Both the position numbers and the translations under genes were made by a program. From contig NZ_QKNX01000004.1 in assembly GCF_005239135.1 (NCBI RefSeq), positions 181,854-245,853 of the forward strand: 64,000 bases of DNA, read 5' to 3'. The notes under the pieces are model-generated. The model was given only the letters and a program-made list of their open reading frames with translations. It had not been told where the DNA came from and searched no databases. Of this stretch, positions 9,432 through 17,133 are shown in pieces (the stretch's first letter is position 1; every line of letters begins with the position of its first letter). The DNA is from Natronomonas salsuginis. Lineage in GTDB: Archaea > Halobacteriota > Halobacteria > Halobacteriales > Haloarculaceae.

Positions 9432-10016
9432 ATGGCGTTCGAGATCGGCCGTCGGTTCGTCCACGCGTCCGGAGCGATCGTCCCCGGCGCGTACCTCCTC
9501 GACAGATACGTCCTCGAAACCGGCGTCGTCACCTGGAGGGTCGTCCAGACGATCGCTGTGGCCGGACTCGCCGTGACCACCGTTCTCGAAACCGCCCGAC
9601 TGCGCGGTGGGCTCGAACACGCGGTCTACGATCGGCTCACGCGAGAGTACGAGCAGGATTCGGTTGCCGGCTACGCTCTGTACGTCGTGGGAGCGACGAT
9701 CACCGTCCTCGCCTTCGAGCCGACCGTCGCGGTCCCGGCGCTCCTCATGTTGTGTCTCGGCGATCCGATAAGCGGGATGCTTTCGAGCGGCGGGCTTCGT
9801 ACAATCGCTCGCCCCCGCGTTCTCGTCGGCATGTTCATCGCCTGTTTTCTCATCGCCTATCCGTTCGTGCCCCTTGCCGCCGCCGTCGCGGGTGCGCTCG
9901 GCGCGATGCTCGCCGATGGTATCAAGCCGATCGTACGCGGGTACGTTATCGACGACAACCTCACGATTCCGATCGTCGCCGCAAGCGCGATGTGGGCGGC
10001 GCTGATCGCCGTGTGA
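9432..10016 (+). CDS. Dolichol kinase / phosphatidate cytidylyltransferase-like membrane protein
   Basis: 194-aa polytopic membrane protein with about six helices. The segment LCLGDPISGMLSS followed by a further cytosolic loop and ALGAMLADGIKP resembles the conserved G-D-x(2)-(A/S) and (A/G)-x-x-x-D-(x)-K motifs of the archaeal dolichol kinase/CDP-diglyceride synthase group (SEC59/DGK1-like). Likely phosphorylates an isoprenoid or archaeal lipid precursor; substrate is inferred from family only. A ggatattacg box about 29 nt before the ATG gives a leaderless start. Confidence 0.78.
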   Translation: MAFEIGRRFVHASGAIVPGAYLLDRYVLETGVVTWRVVQTIAVAGLAVTTVLETARLRGGLEHAVYDRLTREYEQDSVAGYALYVVGATITVLAFEPTVAVPALLMLCLGDPISGMLSSGGLRTIARPRVLVGMFIACFLIAYPFVPLAAAVAGALGAMLADGIKPIVRGYVIDDNLTIPIVAASAMWAALIAV

Positions 10017-10027
10017 CGGGGAGGACG

Positions 10028-10210
10028 TCAAAAAGAAACTGCGAGCGGGACGCCGAACGTCACCGCGAGTCCGACGATCGCGACAAGCGCGCCGATGCCC
10101 ACATCGCGTCCGGTGTAGGCGCTTTGGGGTGCTGTCGATCGATCCGTCTCGTACGGTCGATCTTCATTCGTCTCGCCTTCCGTACTCCCGGATTCCGTCT
10201 CGTCGCTCAT
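10028..10210 (-). CDS. Small membrane protein with acidic N-terminus
   Basis: 60 aa from the ATG at 10210 (MSDETESGSTEGE...). The first ~38 residues are acidic and hydrophilic; residues ~42-60 form a single hydrophobic helix (GIGALVAIVGLAVTFGVPLA). This layout matches a class of small haloarchaeal tail-anchored proteins of unknown function. Eight further residues upstream (MAGGSRRR) are in frame but unlike the family pattern, so I prefer the shorter start. It lies just downstream of and convergent with the dolichol-kinase-like gene. Confidence 0.65.
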   Translation of the reverse strand: MSDETESGSTEGETNEDRPYETDRSTAPQSAYTGRDVGIGALVAIVGLAVTFGVPLAVSF

Positions 10211-10240
10211 ACGCCGTCTGGAACCGCCGGCCACTTTGCG

Positions 10241-11053
10241 CTACCGCTTTCGGTTCGATCGTGAGCGCCCCGATCGCTTTCGCTCCCGAACGTGTGGTTT
10301 CGGTCCCAGCGTCTCCCACGGCTGGGCGTCGAGCCACTCGGCCAACGCGACGAGCTGTTCTGTCGCCGCCTCGAAGAGCCGCTCACCCTTTTCTGCGGAG
10401 GCGTCCGTCGGATCGCCGAAGCCACCGTTGTGCGTGTTTTCGATCGCGTCGTAGAAGATTCGAGCGCCGTTTCGCGTCGTTTCGATCGCGGTGATGTCCG
10501 GACAGCCGTCCTCGCGTGCGGCTTCGAGTTGGTCCGCCCGAACGAGATCTGCGAGGTGCCAGACCATCGACGTCTCCTTCGGGCCGGCGTGGGGGCCGTT
10601 CTGTTCGAACAGCGAGCCGACGAGGTCGGGGATCGACTCGTCCCACATCCACTCGATCGCGTACGCGGTCCCGTCGTCGTGGAGTCGGCGGCCGACCTCC
10701 CGCAGATGCTGGACGTTGCCGCCGTGGGCGTTGACGTAGACGATGCGGTCGACGCCCTGATAGACGAGACTTCTCGACAGCGATTCGATGTAGTCGCGAA
10801 AGACCGGCGCGTCGACCGAGAGCGTCCCGTGAAACTGTCGGTGGTGGGGGCTGACACCGACGTTGACGGTCGGCGTGCAGACGACGCCGGCGGGATCGGC
10901 GGCCGCGCGGGCGAGCCCCTCCGCGATGACGTGGTCGGTCGACAGCGGGAGGTGCGGGCCGTGCTGTTCGGTCGAGCCGATCGGAACGAGCGCCGTCGAG
11001 GTCTCCGCGAGTTCGACACCGGCTTCGGGCCACGTCGCGTCACCGAGATACAT
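10241..11053 (-). CDS. Creatininase-family amidohydrolase (ArfB-like)
   Basis: 270 aa. Metal-site motifs of the creatininase family are intact: GSTEQHGPHLPLSTD (Glu29, His31, Asp40), NAHGGN (108-113) and HAGPKETS (155-162). In archaea one branch (MJ0116/ArfB) hydrolyses a formamidopyrimidine in riboflavin and F420 biosynthesis; other branches act on creatinine or mycofactocin precursors. An ArfB-like role is plausible in an F420-containing haloarchaeon but is not proved by the motifs. The last ~25 residues are Arg/Lys-rich, an unusual basic tail for this acidic proteome. Confidence 0.88.
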   Translation of the reverse strand: MYLGDATWPEAGVELAETSTALVPIGSTEQHGPHLPLSTDHVIAEGLARAAADPAGVVCTPTVNVGVSPHHRQFHGTLSVDAPVFRDYIESLSRSLVYQGVDRIVYVNAHGGNVQHLREVGRRLHDDGTAYAIEWMWDESIPDLVGSLFEQNGPHAGPKETSMVWHLADLVRADQLEAAREDGCPDITAIETTRNGARIFYDAIENTHNGGFGDPTDASAEKGERLFEAATEQLVALAEWLDAQPWETLGPKPHVRERKRSGRSRSNRKR

Positions 11054-11127
11054 ACTGGGGTCGACGACCCCCGCGGTCTTAAACGGTACAGCATCGCACG
11101 CGGCTCACCCCCGCCGCTCCACGCCAC

Positions 11128-11478
11128 TCATGACGCGCCGGCGATCGCGACGCTGACCGGTTCGTCGCCCTCGTTCGAGAGCTGCCGCCACGTCTCGCCG
11201 TCGACGCGGATCGCCTCGCCGCTCGAAAGCGACAGCTCCGACTCGGGATCGTCCTCGTCGCCGATCAAAACGGTTAGTTCCCCGTCCACGACGAGATACA
11301 CTTCCTCTTGGCCGTCCTCAGCGTGATCGTGGGGTTTGCCCTTGCTGCCCGGTTCGAGTTCGAGAAGCGTCATCCCGAGATGCTCACAGCCGAGCGGCTC
11401 TCTGAAGAACCACATGCCGCCGTACTCCGCCGGAACGACGCTGTCGATCTCGTCAGCACTCGCGGTCTTGTATGCCAT
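11128..11478 (-). CDS. Cupin-domain protein
   Basis: 116-aa single-domain cupin. The metal-binding motif 1 is seen as GKPHDHAEDGQEEVYLVVDG (G(X)5HXH(X)3,4E(X)6G) and motif 2 is degenerate (GEAIRVDGETWRQLSNEG). Small stand-alone cupins are often metal-binding enzymes or sensors; no substrate can be assigned. The ATG at 11478 lies shortly before the divergent thyA, and the upstream in-frame extension is Arg-rich sequence antisense to thyA, so I reject it. Confidence 0.85.
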   Translation of the reverse strand: MAYKTASADEIDSVVPAEYGGMWFFREPLGCEHLGMTLLELEPGSKGKPHDHAEDGQEEVYLVVDGELTVLIGDEDDPESELSLSSGEAIRVDGETWRQLSNEGDEPVSVAIAGAS

Positions 11479-11622
11479 ACCTGAGTTTACGGGCCAATGC
11501 GAGATAAAACCGGTTTCGAGACCGACACCGTGGCCCCTTTCGTTCGCCTCTCCAGTCCTGAGCGGTCGCTGAGGTTGCTCCCGAAACGAACATACCGTCC
11601 GCGTCTCAAGAGTAGCCATCGA

Positions 11623-12651
11623 ATGCGCCAGTATCACGACCTCGTCTCCGGGGCGCTCGCCGACGGAACGTACAAACCGAACCGGACCGGCGTCGACACG
11701 GTCGCCTCGTTCAGCCACCACTACGAGGTGGATCTCACCCAGGGCTTTCCGCTCCTGACGACGAAGCGGATGGACGGCTACCGGTGGAACTCGCTGATCC
11801 ACGAACTGCTGTGGTATCTCTCCGGCGAGGAGCACGTCCGGACGCTCCGCGAGGAGACGAAGATCTGGGACGCCTGGGCTGACGACGAGGGCCACCTCGA
11901 CACTGCGTACGGTCGATTTTGGCGGCGGTATCCGATCCCCGAGAGCGGCGGTCGGCTCCCTGGCGAGAGCTGGCCCGACGCCGATCATCCGCGGGTCGAC
12001 ACGGAGGCGACGCCGGACGGCGGGACGCGGCGGGTGTTCGATCAACTCGGCCACGTCCTCGACACGCTCGAGACCAACCCCAACTCCCGCCGAATGGTGA
12101 TCAACGCCTGGCATCCGGCCAACGCGGCCGCCTCGACGCTGCCGCCGTGTCACTACACCTACGTGTTCAACGTGCAGGGCGACCGCCTGAACGTCCACCT
12201 CACACAACGCTCCGGCGACATCGCACTGGGCGTGCCGTTCAACCTCGCCGCCTACTCGCTTCTGGCCCACGCGGTCGCGAACCGGACGGAGTTCGAGGTC
12301 GGCTCGTTCGGCCATACGATCGTCGACGCGCACGTTTACTGCGGGGCGGGCGAGCGCGGCGCGTGGTACGCCGACGCGCTCCCCGACCTGCAAGACCGTC
12401 TCCGAGCCGTCGACGAGCCCGAGGAGTACCCTGACGTTCGGGCGTGGATCGACGAGACGGCGCCGCCGGAAGCCGACGGCGAGGACGGTTACGACCACGT
12501 TCCGGGACTGTTGACCCAGCTGTCGCGAGCGCCGCGCGACCGTCCGCGGATCGACATCGCGGACAAGCCGCTCGACGAACTCGAATACGGGGATATCCAA
12601 CTCTCGGGGTACGATCCGGCCCCCGGTATCTCATTCGCGGTCGCCGAATGA
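11623..12651 (+). CDS. thyA: Thymidylate synthase ThyA
   Basis: Converts dUMP to dTMP with methylene-tetrahydrofolate. 342 aa; catalytic Cys176 sits in LPPCHYTY, preceded by the phosphate-binding NSRRMVINAWHP and followed by RSGDIALGVPFN (196-207). The length is typical of haloarchaeal ThyA, longer than the bacterial enzyme because of insertions around residues 105-140. I start at the ATG followed by RQYHDLVSGAL, the family N-terminus. It overlaps the next gene, folA, by ATGA, so both are expressed together; the pair regenerates folate consumed by ThyA. Confidence 0.97.
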   Translation: MRQYHDLVSGALADGTYKPNRTGVDTVASFSHHYEVDLTQGFPLLTTKRMDGYRWNSLIHELLWYLSGEEHVRTLREETKIWDAWADDEGHLDTAYGRFWRRYPIPESGGRLPGESWPDADHPRVDTEATPDGGTRRVFDQLGHVLDTLETNPNSRRMVINAWHPANAAASTLPPCHYTYVFNVQGDRLNVHLTQRSGDIALGVPFNLAAYSLLAHAVANRTEFEVGSFGHTIVDAHVYCGAGERGAWYADALPDLQDRLRAVDEPEEYPDVRAWIDETAPPEADGEDGYDHVPGLLTQLSRAPRDRPRIDIADKPLDELEYGDIQLSGYDPAPGISFAVAE

Positions 12652-13136
12652 AGATCGCGCTCGTCGCCGCGGTCGCGGACAACGGCGTCATCGGTACCGA
12701 CGGCGAGATGCCGTGGCACTACCCCGAAGATCTTCGGCACTTCAAACGAACGACGATGGGCCACCCAGTCGTGATGGGGCGGACGACGTACGAGTCGATC
12801 GAGCGACGACTCGACGGCCCCCTCCCCGGTCGGACGAACGTCGTCCTCTCGCGCCGAGAATCGCTCGAACTACCGGACGGCGCGATACACGCGGCGGATC
12901 TCGACGAGGCCTTCGAAGCCGCCGAGGCGGCGCTCGAGGAGGGACAGGAGACCGTCTACGTCATCGGTGGTGCGACGGTGTACGAGGCGACGATCGACCG
13001 AGCGGACGAGCTCGTCGTGACCGAGATCCCCGAGTCGCCCGTTGGTGATACGCACTTCCCGGAGATCGGCTCTGAATGGGTCGAGCGCGACCGGGAGGTC
13101 GTCGGCGATCTCTCGTTCGTGACGTATCGGCGCTGA
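12648..13136 (+). CDS. folA: Dihydrofolate reductase
   Basis: 162 aa. Reduces dihydrofolate to tetrahydrofolate with NADPH. N-terminal MKIALVAAVADNGVIG, the substrate loop MPWHYPEDLRHFK with Trp23 and catalytic acid Asp28, NADPH-binding GRTTYESI and VIGGATVY are all in place. Start codon overlaps the thyA stop (ATGA), placing it in a thyA-folA operon, a natural functional pairing. Confidence 0.96.
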   Translation: MKIALVAAVADNGVIGTDGEMPWHYPEDLRHFKRTTMGHPVVMGRTTYESIERRLDGPLPGRTNVVLSRRESLELPDGAIHAADLDEAFEAAEAALEEGQETVYVIGGATVYEATIDRADELVVTEIPESPVGDTHFPEIGSEWVERDREVVGDLSFVTYRR

Positions 13137-13169
13137 GCAAGTTGCTGGCTCGCATCTGAGTTCCGCGCC

Positions 13170-13625
13170 TTACTCGACGTACTCCCGTTTGATGTAGACG
13201 CCCGCGACCCCACCGAGCGCCCCACATCCGATCGTGTAGACGAGCAGGAACGCGGCGATGGCTGCGACGATGGCGAGGACGCCGATCGCGAAGACCGGTT
13301 CGAGAAAGACGACGAACAGTAGCAACGGCACGATGACGAGCAGCGGGACGAGCGCGATCGCACCGGAGATCGCGCCGACCTTCGCTCCCGACTCGCCGTG
13401 ATCCGCGTCGAGGTAGCCGGAGATCGCCCCGCCGAGGACCGGTGCGAACGGGACGATCGGGGTCGTGACGACGGTCACGATCGCGCCGACGAGGGCGTGC
13501 AACAGGAGTGACGAGCCGCCATCGTCTCCTGACTTCTTCGCCTCATCGTCGGCGGCTTCGTCGCGGGATTCATCACGATGCTCGATTCCGTCGGTTCGGC
13601 TATCGGGGCGTGCGTCGGTGGCCAT
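13170..13625 (-). CDS. DUF5518-like small membrane protein
   Basis: 151 aa from the ATG at 13625. A hydrophilic acidic N-terminus (~40 residues) precedes about four hydrophobic helices rich in Gly/Ala/Val (LVGAIVTVVTTPIVPFAPVLGGAISGYL...), then a Gly-rich stretch ending VYIKREYVE. The pattern, including GGAISGYLDADHGESGAKVGAISG, is that of the haloarchaeal DUF5518 group. Function unknown. It diverges from the membrane regulator gene at 13725. Confidence 0.8.
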   Translation of the reverse strand: MATDARPDSRTDGIEHRDESRDEAADDEAKKSGDDGGSSLLLHALVGAIVTVVTTPIVPFAPVLGGAISGYLDADHGESGAKVGAISGAIALVPLLVIVPLLLFVVFLEPVFAIGVLAIVAAIAAFLLVYTIGCGALGGVAGVYIKREYVE

Positions 13626-13724
13626 ACGTTTCTCGTCGGGCGTAATCCAGTATAAACTCGTGCCACGGACGATCCACGCAAGACACCGGTTTTTATGTGA
13701 TGAGCGGTGAGAACTTGGGTACCA

Positions 13725-15005
13725 ATGGAGTCGTTGCGCGGACGAGTAGCTGCGGCGGTTCTGGCAGGACTCCTGCTGTGTTCGCTTTTCGTCGGCATCG
13801 CGATCCCCGGTGGTTCCGCAGCGACCGCTCGTGCGTCCGCCGCCCAATCAGGGTTCGGCGATATCGAAGCCGAGGCGTTCGACGCGGACCGAACGCTGTT
13901 CCGCATCACCGTCTTCGAGAACGCGAGCGCCGAGTGGACGTTTCGGTACGAACAGCGTCTCGACGACGACGAGGCGGCTACGGACTTCGAGGCCTTCGCC
14001 GAGCGATTCAACAACGAAGAAACCGACAGCTACCGGAACTTCCGAACGCGTGCGACCTCGCTGGCGGCCTCGGGCTCCAACACGACCAACCGGGAGATGA
14101 CCGCGGAATCGTTCGACAGAAGCGCTCGTATTGAGGAACGCTCGCCGGCGGGTGACGAGTTCGCCGTGGTCGAGATGTCGTTCGTCTGGACTGCCTTCGC
14201 GGCGGCCGATGGGGACCGACTCGTCGTCGGCGACGTGTTCGTCGGTGGGCTCTACGTCGGGCCGGATCAGCAGCTCCGGTTCGATCCCGGCCCCGACCTC
14301 CGGTTCGAATCGGTCTCACCCGAGCCAGACAGTACGGCCCGCGAACGGCTCACGGAGAGCGAAAGCGTCGCTTGGCTCGGCGAACGACAGTTCACCGATC
14401 GACAGCCTCGGGTCGTGTACGCTCCCCGTGGAGCCGGTGGGGGCTCGACGCCGACGCCGGCGACGACCGAAGCGCCGGATCGAACACCCGCCGTACCCCC
14501 ACACGATGCCGGTTCGTTCCTCCCGATCGTCGCGCTTGCCATCGCGTTGGTGGTCGGTTTCGGTGCCGCAGTGGCCTATCGATCCGGTGGGCTCTCGACG
14601 GTCGGCCTTCCCGGTGTGGGGTCGAGTGACGATCACGGTGAGACGACTGCCGACGATTCATCGAACGCTGTCGAGTCGGCTCCCGCCCCGACCGACCGTG
14701 CGGCTTTGGAACCAGCCGCGTCAGGTACGGACGGTGAGGACGCGATATCGCCCGCCCTCCCGGAGGAACAGCTGCGCTCCGACGAGGAGCGTGTCGTCGC
14801 CCTACTGGAGTCACACGGCGGCCGAATGAAACAGGTCGACATCGTAGGGAACATGGAGTGGTCGAAGTCGAAGGTCTCGATGTTGCTCTCGGAGATGGAA
14901 GACGACGGCGTGATCTCGAAGCTTCGGGTGGGTCGCGAGAACATCGTCTCGCTGGCTGGCCACGAACCGGACGCCGCCGGATCGCCGTTCGACGAGGAGC
15001 GATAA
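13725..15005 (+). CDS. Membrane-anchored winged-helix regulator
   Basis: 426 aa. Signal/anchor at residues 1-35, an extracellular domain (~40-250) with beta-rich sequence, a Thr/Pro linker, a membrane helix (FLPIVALAIALVVGFGAAVAY, ~262-282), an acidic linker, and a cytoplasmic C-terminal winged helix (ERVVALLESHGGRMKQVDIV ... SKSKVSMLLSEMEDDGVISK). This architecture is recurrent in haloarchaea and suggests a one-component sensor whose DNA-binding domain stays at the membrane. I chose the ATG at 13725 because ggtttttatg lies ~32 nt upstream. Target genes unknown. Confidence 0.87.
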   Translation: MESLRGRVAAAVLAGLLLCSLFVGIAIPGGSAATARASAAQSGFGDIEAEAFDADRTLFRITVFENASAEWTFRYEQRLDDDEAATDFEAFAERFNNEETDSYRNFRTRATSLAASGSNTTNREMTAESFDRSARIEERSPAGDEFAVVEMSFVWTAFAAADGDRLVVGDVFVGGLYVGPDQQLRFDPGPDLRFESVSPEPDSTARERLTESESVAWLGERQFTDRQPRVVYAPRGAGGGSTPTPATTEAPDRTPAVPPHDAGSFLPIVALAIALVVGFGAAVAYRSGGLSTVGLPGVGSSDDHGETTADDSSNAVESAPAPTDRAALEPAASGTDGEDAISPALPEEQLRSDEERVVALLESHGGRMKQVDIVGNMEWSKSKVSMLLSEMEDDGVISKLRVGRENIVSLAGHEPDAAGSPFDEER

Positions 15006-15095
15006 CGCGCGTTTCCACGATGCGAACGTGGCCCAATGCGGCGGTGAAACGCAACCGTTATACCTCACTCTCGGATATACTCAGTTGCAATCAGC

Positions 15096-15170
15096 GCTCC
15101 GTTGGTGTAGTCCGGCCAATCATCTTGCCCTCTCACGGCAAGGACCAGGGTTCAAATCCCTGACGGAGCA
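15096..15170 (+). tRNA. tRNA-Glu (anticodon CTC)
   Basis: 75 nt; the acceptor stem GCTCCGT pairs with ACGGAGC plus discriminator A; no encoded CCA. Anticodon stem TTGCC/GGCAA encloses loop CTCTCAC, so positions 34-36 are CTC, reading GAG (Glu). The T arm CAGGG-TTCAAAT-CCCTG is canonical. A gttatacc element ~35 nt upstream is a likely promoter. The 3' 42 nt are duplicated at 16898-16939, marking the gene as an integration target. Confidence 0.96.
15129..15170 (+). repeat. attL-like direct repeat (3' part of tRNA-Glu)
   Basis: 42 bp identical to 16898-16939, covering the anticodon loop through the 3' end of tRNA-Glu. Such duplications are produced by tyrosine-recombinase integration into a tRNA gene, which leaves the tRNA intact on one side. 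The flanking bases differ immediately outside the repeat on both sides. Confidence 0.85.
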
Positions 15171-15369
15171 TCCCAATTCGGCTTCCTTCTTGCGGTTTTG
15201 GCCTGTACGAACTAGCCATGAACGACTCAACGCCCAGGCCATGTCGATTCCAAGTCAATTGAGTCATCACGCCAACCAGATTGATGAAATTAAGCGCAAA
15301 ATTCTACTGTCCGTATTCCGATGAAGTTTTGGAACGTGTTCAGATACCCGACCGCCAGATTTTAATCCT

Positions 15370-15390
15370 CAATCCACGTACTGTGGATTG
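15370..15390. promoter_or_regulatory. Perfect 8-bp inverted repeat at start of the island regulator
   Basis: caatccac and gtggattg are separated by 5 nt, ending 2 nt before the GTG start codon at 15393 and lying just downstream of the ttttaat TATA-like element (15359-15365). This is where an autorepressor would bind; the downstream gene encodes a possible DNA-binding protein. Operator function is inference. Confidence 0.55.
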
Positions 15391-15392
15391 TT

Positions 15393-16007
15393 GTGGCACA
15401 CGCTCCCCCCGATACGTCATCTGAAGCCGAAGAGGAGCGAGAGGCGTTCTTCACCATCCACGAGTTGCTCCACCGGCCAGAGCTGGCCGTCTTCTATACG
15501 GATATGCTTCTCAACTCACTGACCACGATCGGAGAAAGCGTGGAGCGCGTGGAGCTCTCCAGTAGCGCAGCCCACAACTACGCGAAGATTCTCCAACAAC
15601 TCGGCGCGGCGGAGCAACTGGACGAGACACGCGAGCGAGCCCACCTCTGGGAAGCGAAGCCAGTCGCGGGGACGTGGAACGGTGCAGAGCCCATCGGCCC
15701 GGTACTGATTGCGGTGTACGGCGCGATCGAGTCCGACGACGACATCGAGCTCTTCGTCGAACGGCACGGCAAGGCGAAACTCAGCTCCGCGATCGCCCAG
15801 ACCATCGAGTACCTTCGCGGGAACACGAGTCGCCGCGGCGCAGCGGACGCACTCGGTGTGCCCGCGGTCGAAGGAATTGCGATCACGCAAGCGATCGAGA
15901 AGATCGTCTACCTGCTGAAGGATCTCGATCCGGCCATCCCGGCGGACGAATTCGAGGTTTCGCTTCCCGACAGAGCCCTCGAAGACGCCCCCTATACCCA
16001 GGAGTGA
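15393..16007 (+). CDS. Putative transcriptional regulator of the tRNA-Glu island
   Basis: 204 aa from a GTG at 15393. Residues ~17-85 look like a winged helix (FFTIHELLHRPELAVFYTDM ... AAHNYAKILQQLGAAEQL). The C-terminal half (FVERHGKAKLSSAIAQTIEY ... YLLKDLDPAIPADEFEV) resembles haloarchaeal regulator-like proteins common on plasmids and islands (DUF7437-like, from memory). A TATA-like ttttaat is ~30 nt upstream, and an 8-bp dyad lies between it and the start. It is encoded inside the att repeats, facing the toxin-antitoxin pair convergently. Function not established. Confidence 0.7.
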   Translation: MAHAPPDTSSEAEEEREAFFTIHELLHRPELAVFYTDMLLNSLTTIGESVERVELSSSAAHNYAKILQQLGAAEQLDETRERAHLWEAKPVAGTWNGAEPIGPVLIAVYGAIESDDDIELFVERHGKAKLSSAIAQTIEYLRGNTSRRGAADALGVPAVEGIAITQAIEKIVYLLKDLDPAIPADEFEVSLPDRALEDAPYTQE

Positions 16008-16049
16008 GCGGGGGAGATCTCACGCTACTGAGAGGGGGAGATGTAAAAT

Positions 16050-16391
16050 TTACAGCCAGTTTCGGCTCACGTATTCGAGTGTCACGTCGGACTGCTCGAC
16101 GTACTGGGAGAGTTCGTGAACGATGTCTCCGACCTCTCGGGCCGAAAGCGTCTGATCCTTCTGAAAGAGCACGCCTACGGTATCGTCGAGGTTGATCTGC
16201 GTGAAGAAATCGTCATCTTGCGTGAGTATGAGGCGGTTACGTGCTCGTGCATACGCAGCGATCGAGTTGTCATCGGAGCCGAGTCCGAGTGCCTCAATAT
16301 CACCGATCCATTCGACATCGTGGTCGAGCTTCCGGAGATAGTTGGTCGTCGCTCGTTCAACGTTTTCGTCGGCGAGAATCCGATACCCCAT
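16050..16391 (-). CDS. DUF5615 PIN-like protein (probable toxin)
   Basis: 113 aa. Starts MGYRILADENVERATTNYL, with the Asp8-Glu9 of the DUF5615 PIN-like nuclease fold, followed by GSDDNSIAAYARA and LTQDDDFF, the acidic clusters that would hold the metal. DUF5615 proteins are typically encoded next to DUF433 antitoxins and are thought to be ribonuclease toxins. Here the ATG overlaps the DUF433 stop by 1 nt, so antitoxin precedes toxin in a coupled operon. Activity and target are inference. Confidence 0.85.
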   Translation of the reverse strand: MGYRILADENVERATTNYLRKLDHDVEWIGDIEALGLGSDDNSIAAYARARNRLILTQDDDFFTQINLDDTVGVLFQKDQTLSAREVGDIVHELSQYVEQSDVTLEYVSRNWL

Positions 16392-16672
16392 CAGCCACGT
16401 ACGTCGTTTGGATCGGTCGTCAGGTGTTCGTGTTCCTCGATCGCGGCCTCGCGCTTCCGTTCGACAGCGCGCATCTCCTCGGGATGGTCATGATAGTAGG
16501 TAAGCGCCCGGTAGACATCGGCTACGTCGAGATCGTGACGATCGGCAACCGTTCTGGGAGTGAGTTCACGGTCCTCGATTTGCTCTTTGATGAACCGAAC
16601 GGTGATCCGTCGACCTTCGAGGTGGGGCTCGTCGTGGAGTTCGCGCACGATCCGTCCCGCCACTTGACTCAT
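16391..16672 (-). CDS. DUF433 family antitoxin
   Basis: 93 aa with a helix-turn-helix-like core: HLEGRRITVRFIKEQIEDR, LTPRTVADRHDLDVADVYRA, LTYYHDHPEEM. This is the DUF433 (VapB45-like) signature, including the 'GRRITV' entry and the 'ALTYYHDHPEEM' end. The C-terminal tail (KREAAIEEHEHLTTDPNDVR) would be the toxin-neutralising part. A minus-strand aagtatagg box about 23 nt upstream of the ATG gives a leaderless start. Likely autorepressor of the operon with the DUF5615 gene. Confidence 0.87.
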   Translation of the reverse strand: MSQVAGRIVRELHDEPHLEGRRITVRFIKEQIEDRELTPRTVADRHDLDVADVYRALTYYHDHPEEMRAVERKREAAIEEHEHLTTDPNDVRG

Positions 16673-17133
16673 ACTTACTCTACGTTGCCCCTATACTTGA
16701 ACGTCTGGCCTTGGTTGCCTAGGTGTACCAACTCTGTATTTTCCCGATCGGTCCTTCGAACCGGATTTGCCAACCGGGCAATCGGCTCGGTGTTTTATAT
16801 ACCTCTGCGCAAAATACTCTCGCTGTAGCAGGCGTAGACCGCGTATAGAGGGTCATCGAATTGGTGATCGAAATCGTGTCGTCTCGGACGCGACCGGCCT
16901 CTCACGGCAAGGACCAGGGTTCAAATCCCTGACGGAGCACTCCTTTCTCTTCGCCTTCTGGTGGTTTCCAACCGTGAGTCAGAGGTCTATCCACCAATGT
17001 ACGGGGGCAAACACACTCAATTGGTCGGTCGAATGTACCGTTGTCTGGCGAGTAGCGATATATCGCCGGCAAGCACCTGTGAAATGTCAGATTATATCTA
17101 TATTCTCGATCCTGATGTTCGTAATCACCCATT
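16673..17133. other. 461-bp non-coding stretch carrying attR and an unassigned promoter
   Basis: No convincing gene on either strand. It holds the promoter of the DUF433 gene at its left end, a strong TATA-like tgttttatatacc at 16791-16803 with no ORF behind it on the plus strand, and the 42-bp attR repeat at 16898-16939. The region is AT-richer than the chromosome. Short ORFs crossing attR are translation artefacts of the tRNA segment. Confidence 0.6.
16898..16939 (+). repeat. attR-like direct repeat (copy of tRNA-Glu 3' part)
   Basis: 42 bp identical to 15129-15170. The 5' half of a tRNA is missing, so this is not a second tRNA gene. The differing base at 16897 (g versus c in the tRNA) sets the left limit, and the base at 16940 sets the right limit. 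Confidence 0.85.

Larger units (their letters stand above)
15129..16939. mobile_element. 1.8-kb integrated element or remnant at tRNA-Glu
   Basis: Bounded by two 42-bp direct repeats. It encodes a putative regulator (15393) and a DUF433/DUF5615 toxin-antitoxin-like pair (16050-16672), but no integrase, replication or capsid gene. The simplest reading is a satellite-like element mobilised in trans, or what remains after deletion of a larger element. Base composition is lower in GC in the 16.6-17.1 kb part. Confidence 0.7.

Noticed and set aside
16898..16939. Second tRNA-Glu
   Set aside because: Only the 3' part is present; no D arm or 5' acceptor strand upstream. It is the att duplicate.
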